Below, piece by piece: positions 59,390-64,000 of a stretch of DNA of 64,000 nt (the stretch's first letter is position 1; each line of letters begins with the position of its first letter). Below the pieces are notes generated by a model, which was not told the origin of the DNA, searched no databases, and saw only the letters and a list, made by a program, of their open reading frames with translations. The translations under genes and the position numbers were made by a program. The stretch covers positions 196,001 to 260,000 of the forward strand of contig JAAOOA010000534.1 of the NCBI GenBank assembly GCA_012861695.1, in the 5' to 3' direction. The DNA comes from Trematomus loennbergii. Lineage: Eukaryota; Chordata; Actinopteri; Perciformes; Nototheniidae.

Positions 59390-59949
59390 TGATGCTATTA
59401 CTTCTATTCAACACTTTTCTCAGGCATTTGAGAACCAAAATGCCTATTTTCTTTACTTTTTTTTTGTCGCACCACAGGACATTCTGTCACACCGATGGAC
59501 ACCATTACAAAATATGCCAAGTTTTGTACAAAATCTTTATTATTTCATCTCTACTCTCTAAGGTTATATTCTGAACATCAGAACCAACAGTGCTATTTAA
59601 AAAAAAAGATTGGCTAATAGCCATCATAACATCATGTGACATCATAACATGAACATAAACGGAAATGTGAATAACAATGGATAGCTTGAAACATATTCAA
59701 AACAATTCATTAAACAATTCATCCATAAAACTCATTAATGTTCATTCCTGTAACATTCAGTAGAGATAACCAATTTCATTTTTCAGTCAAATTCATTGAA
59801 CAATTGATAAAACTCATTAATAAAAACATTCAGTAAAGATAAACACATTCATTGTTAAGTAAAATTCAGTCACATCTGTAGTTTGACTCGAGTGGTGAAA
59901 CAATGTCCACTAGCTCATACTGTAGCTTTTGGTGCTTGGGACTCGCATC
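59390..59949. other. AT-rich spacer
   Basis: Tandem-like CATTCAGTA and ACTCATTAAT motifs at 59690-59840; probably 3' flank of the transposase remnant. Confidence 0.35.
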
Positions 59950-60224
59950 ATGTTTCTACATTCTTTCAGATCTGATTGAATAGTAACCAGTCATATTTGG
60001 TGCACTGTGCAGCACGCTGGTTGGGCTCTGGCTCGGAGATGACACTGGCGATTTGTTCTCTGTGTTAGAAAATGCAGTCTGGCTTATTAGGCCACTTGAA
60101 TACATTTCTCTTTCCATGCTGAACCATGCAGTTGATTTCAATGTTGTCAAGAAGTAGCTTGGTGATTTGACCAATAAATAGTTTGTTGCCATAGCTAACT
60201 ATGACAAACTTTCCTACAGTGTAC

Positions 60225-60964
60225 CAGAGGTCGCGTTAACCGAATATTTTCCGTCTATGATGTAATTTTTCCAAGAATGACGGAAAACTCTGAAAGCAGT
60301 CCGTCATTTTGACAGATTAGAACACAACTCGGAACAGCGCCAAAATGTCCACCAGCGGCCCACATTATATTACATCCTTAGTGGCCAGGTCGACTGAGGG
60401 CGATCTACTGTACTCTACTGTAACTATTATTTAGTAATTCACACCCCTGTACAGTTGGTGGCGAGTGTGTGCATATTAAGTAGCTATTGTCTAGCTATTG
60501 ACCTCGTTGATTACCTCGTTGTTTAACCGGCTTTAGCAATCGCAAAATGTCACAGCAGCTGAGTGTCCGAAGCTTTTTTTAATAAGCCCAGTAATTGTGA
60601 TGGTGTGGATAAAGAGGGATTGATGCAGTGGAGGATGAAGGACAAGCCAGTAAGACTAAAACTGACAACGTTCAGCCAGCAGCAGGGACAAGCAAGTGGC
60701 AAGGAAAAATAAATCATTCATATTCGTTTTGACATGAAAAGTCGGTCGGTGTCTCTGTTCATCTTTTTTTTCTCCATGCCCTTAAAAGTTCTGTATGAAT
60801 CATAAAAAAAAGGAATGAATGAACATTTGCTGCTTAGTACCCAGACATAAATATTAAATATGTCTCATCATTAAACATGAAAATATAGTGACGGGTAATA
60901 ATGGATTATGACGGAAATGTTACGATCCTTTGACGGACAACGAAAATGTCGAACGCAACCACTG
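60225..60964. mobile_element. 740-bp hAT-like element inside the transposase remnant
   Basis: Exact 8-bp duplications CAGTGTAC (60217-60224, 60965-60972); ends CAGAGGTCGCGTT and AACGCAACCACTG. A short + frame beginning MSQQLSVRSFF near 60547 looks like a hAT transposase N-terminus with a frame break. Confidence 0.92.
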
Positions 60965-62474
60965 CAGTGTACTCTTCATTCTTCTCCACATCAGTACTGG
61001 GACTCTCAGCATAGGTCTCCTGGATGCTGTCTGGCTGCAGGTGATCAGAATTTGCATTCGAAGAATCGTCCATCATCTTAGTTGGTTTGAAGCATTCACA
61101 CATCTCTGGGTATTGGCAGCAAGCAGCTCAGATCCCTGTAGTAAATCTCTCCTGGACAGAAAGAAAGTATCTGGTGTGTTTTAAAAAGCCCGGGGACTTT
61201 TGGAACTGATGGTGGCAACATTTCATTGAAGACATTAATGTCACTTTCATCAATCCATTTGAATCGGATGTTCTCGACTTCTCTGTTGATCAGAAATGCA
61301 TACAAGTCCTTCGGATTTGTAAGTCTTTCCCCCCATGGACATGGTTGTCCGCCATCCGTTTCACAGCTCCACCAACTCCATCAGGTGCACCCTTACCGTG
61401 GGCTCTCTCTGAGTAATTCCAAGTGATTTGCTTGAGCCCCAAGTATAGGGTACACTGCTGAGGAGGAAACAGTTTGCCCTATTTCGATACTGTGTGACTG
61501 GACCGTCACTTAACACATGGAGCGTGCCAATCTTTTGGACCGAGTTTTACATCATTTCCTGTATTACAGGTTTGATATGGGCCCACGCAGCCCGTTCATT
61601 ATGGCTGAGAGAGTCAGAGATTGTGGCATACAATTGTGAACCTGTTGATTTGTAAGCCACTACTGTGTGGATGGATGCCGATTTCCTCCAAAATGAGATG
61701 ATTGAATCTCTGTGTTCAATTTACAGGCATAATTTTCAGAGAATTCTCAGGTTGTCTTTCAGTTGCCTGCATTTCTGGGCCTGGTGAAGCCAGTTGAAAT
61801 GATGGATGGCAATGGCGTCCAACTCTCTGTTGAATTCCTCAACAAGTTTTGCCACTGTACCATTTTCTGTTTTCTTTACCCAGTTTTTATATGTTTTGTT
61901 CCGAACCACCACGTCTTCCTTCGTCCAGTGTTCCCATCTGGCTCGCTCGTCTGGGTTATAAGCCGCAAGCTTGATTCCATCATAGCAGCACTTTGTGCAT
62001 GTTCGATTCATACAATGTAAGTCTTCAGTATTACAAGTGAGAGGAGATTTTGAGGAGAGTATACCCCACTGTGACAAGCTGTCAATTCGGAGCCGCATGT
62101 TTTCATGCTGGTAGCAGGCACATGTATTACGATCATTTGATCAGGCTTCTGTGACAAAGAATGGCTTATATCGTACAAACTGTCTATATGATATTGCATG
62201 ATGTGCTTCACATGTCTGGTTGTACTCTTTGTGCAAATCAACTAAAGATTTTGCTAGTACTCTCCTCTGCATTTTTTCCCAAGGAGAAGTCTGCTGTTCT
62301 CATCTCTAGTCAAGAAGGACTCCCCTTGTGTTTTTCTTTGTCCAGCAATGTATCCTTGTTTGGACTGTTTTGTTATTGAGGAACGTTTCCCACAAACGTT
62401 CCGTGTCTGTATGAGGCGTTGATTCTGCCTTCTAAACCTCTCAGCTTTTCGTTTTACTGTTTTAACTTGTTTAA

Positions 62475-62961
62475 AGGGGACCTATCATGCAAAATGCACT
62501 TGTGTACGTCTTTTATACATGAATATGTGTCCCCGGTGTTCCAGGGAACTCACAAGTGTCAGAAAAACACAACCCTCTCTATTTTCCTCCATACCCAAAT
62601 CTCTAAAAAAGGGGCTGCAACGGATCTGATAAAAACTGATCCAGATTTGAACACTGTCCTGACGTCAGGACAGTGCGCTACGGCTATTGGGCCAACTCCA
62701 CCAATCAGGAGGAGACAGCCACGGCCATTGCCGTTCGAAAGCGCTGGAGACGGTGTAGTACATATGCCAGGCCTGTAGATGGGCTGTTCTCACAGAATCA
62801 ACCCTTGCTAAAACAGAGCTAACATTTTTCAAATTGAGCAAAATGAGGCATGGCTAAAATGCATGATCTGTTTGGTATTTTGAAAAAAAAAAAGTATAAA
62901 TATGCCTTATATAGGTATGGTCCTACACTATATTATTCAAATATAGCATGATAGGTCCACT
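62475..62961. mobile_element. TTAA MITE family B, copy 3
   Basis: Ends AGGGGACCTATCATGC and GCATGATAGGTCCACT; TTAA at 62471-62474 and 62962-62965. Near-identical to 7194-7666 in reverse orientation. Confidence 0.92.
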
Positions 62962-63708
62962 TTAAGTCATTTCTTATTTTAAATCAATAGCAGCTTTTTG
63001 ACAGTGGATTTTCTTGTAATCCCTTGGGTTTGATTGGTGTGCTGCATAAAACAGGTACTAGGACTTCATTGACCTCTTCATGGTCAGAAGGTTGATCATC
63101 AGCCTGAGGTGACTGTGGAGTTAGTTCAAGTATAGCCTTATTGGCCCTGTCCCTTGCCCTACATCCTTTTTGAGTTCTTCCATTTTCTTGAAGCCGCTTT
63201 TTTTGTTGCTGCTGACACATACTTCACACTGAGGCTAACAATTTGTCCATTCACTCTTTTCTCCTGATATCTGCAGAAAAAAGGACAAAACCTTAAGCAT
63301 TTCTGCCCATGTAATGAAACACTTTAGTCGTTTAATCATTCTTGGTGGCATGTTAAATGTACTTTCTGCGTCTCTCTCTCTCAAGAGATCCTCTCTCCTC
63401 CTTGGATCTTCATTCAACCTCTCCCTGTACTTTCTTGTCCTATCCTCACGTCAACCACCCATAATCACCAATCACTAATAACATTAACATGATATAGTCT
63501 ATATGGCATCTACAAGCACACATCACCATATAAATACCACCACATCACTCCAGTACATCTATAACATTACAATTCATTTCAATCAATTTAAAGCCTCAAT
63601 CACGGTCAAATTAATGTTGACATGACTGGTTGCTTAATATCCAACTTTTCAACAAATCTCAGCTGGAACCATGTTGCAATGTTTGGAAACCATGAATATA
63701 GTAATACA

Positions 63709-63890
63709 GGGAGGCTGTGGACTAGTGCGTTGGTGTTGGGATCAGGGGGTCACTGCACCCCACTGCAGTCAGCATGTCGTTGTGTCCCTGGGCAAGACAC
63801 TTCATCACAAATTGCTCCTGTGGGGATTGTCCACAGTATTGAGTATGTAAGTCGCTTTGGATAAAAGCGTCTAACAAGTAATGTAGTATA
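63709..63890 (+). mobile_element. tRNA-derived SINE, degraded head
   Basis: Body and tail match the 51585 SINE (CAGTCAGCATGTCGTTGTGT, GTAAGTCGCTTTGGATAAAA). Box A and B are worn. Confidence 0.85.
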
Positions 63891-64000
63891 GGGCTGCACG
63901 ATATTGGAAAAAACTGACATTGCGATTTATTTCCCCTGTGATATATATTGCGATATGAAAACATACAGGAATTGAAGAAAAGACCATTTTTTTTGTCCGC
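63891..64000. mobile_element. Repeat start cut by the window edge
   Basis: GGGCTGCACGATATTGGAAA followed by CATTGCGATTTATTTC is the start of a common teleost DNA-transposon repeat; the rest lies beyond the window. Confidence 0.45.

Larger units (their letters stand above)
59950..63420 (-). pseudogene. Degraded transposase-like gene, split by two younger transposons
   Basis: Reading from 63420 down on the minus strand: an Arg/Glu-rich N-terminus (MNEDPRRREDLLRERD), a Gln/Lys/Arg-rich block, a Cys block (CMNRTCTKCCYDG, about 62000), a long conserved-looking middle with HFNWLHQAQKC (about 61780) and ISDSLSHNERAAWAHIKPVI (about 61600), then SDGPVTQYRN-like sequence (about 61490), and a C-terminus with VISEPEP near 60040. 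This resembles a multicopy family of uncharacterised DDE-type proteins known from fish and invertebrates; the superfamily name is not certain. Several stops and frameshifts break it. The hAT element 60225-60964 and MITE 62475-62961 interrupt it. Confidence 0.6.

Overview
The window looks like teleost fish nuclear DNA, most likely a percomorph. It has small exons with GT/AG introns, teleost-type CD4 genes, long CA/GT microsatellites, a tRNA-derived SINE ending in a TTACA-rich tail, and a dense layer of hAT-like and TTAA-flanked non-autonomous DNA transposons. No bacterial, organellar or viral gene was recognised.

The main content is a tandem pair of T-cell co-receptor genes, both on the + strand. 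Region 1 (1-9.1 kb) holds the 3' half of a CD4-2 (CD4-related) gene: the membrane-proximal Ig exon (1015-1242), a stalk exon, a transmembrane exon, and two tail exons carrying a CQC motif. Region 2 (30.3-39.9 kb) holds a complete CD4-1 gene: signal peptide, D1 split over two exons, D2, D3, D4, transmembrane exon, and two tail exons with CQC. Both proteins are expected to sit in the T-cell plasma membrane, bind MHC class II outside and carry Lck at the tail cysteines. All exon phases agree once five single-base deletions are allowed for, three in the CD4-2 Ig exon and two in CD4-1 (D1 and D2). As written, neither gene has an open reading frame across these exons. Either the assembly has homopolymer errors or both co-receptors are broken in this fish.

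The 9-30 kb interval and 40-64 kb contain no other gene that I recognise. They hold nested transposons, many with target duplications visible in the sequence: hAT-like elements with 8-bp duplications at 5459, 28691, 48517, 57529, 58542 and 60225, solo LTRs with 5-bp duplications at 30933 and 48069, and TTAA-flanked MITEs at 6130, 7194, 19518, 37723, 40153, 44192, 46194 and 62475. There are also LINE 3' ends (6.6, 27.6, 35.7, 42.0 and 44.0 kb), a degraded transposase-like gene on the minus strand (59.95-63.42 kb), a 2.2 kb inverted repeat (21.1-23.3 kb) and large microsatellites.

A few unassigned signals may belong to other genes: an isolated 156-nt open exon at 42969-43124, a weak terminal-exon candidate at 54577, and promoter-like CpG/CCAAT blocks at 25.1 kb (possibly CD4-1 exon 1) and 56.3 kb (start of a gene running out of the window).
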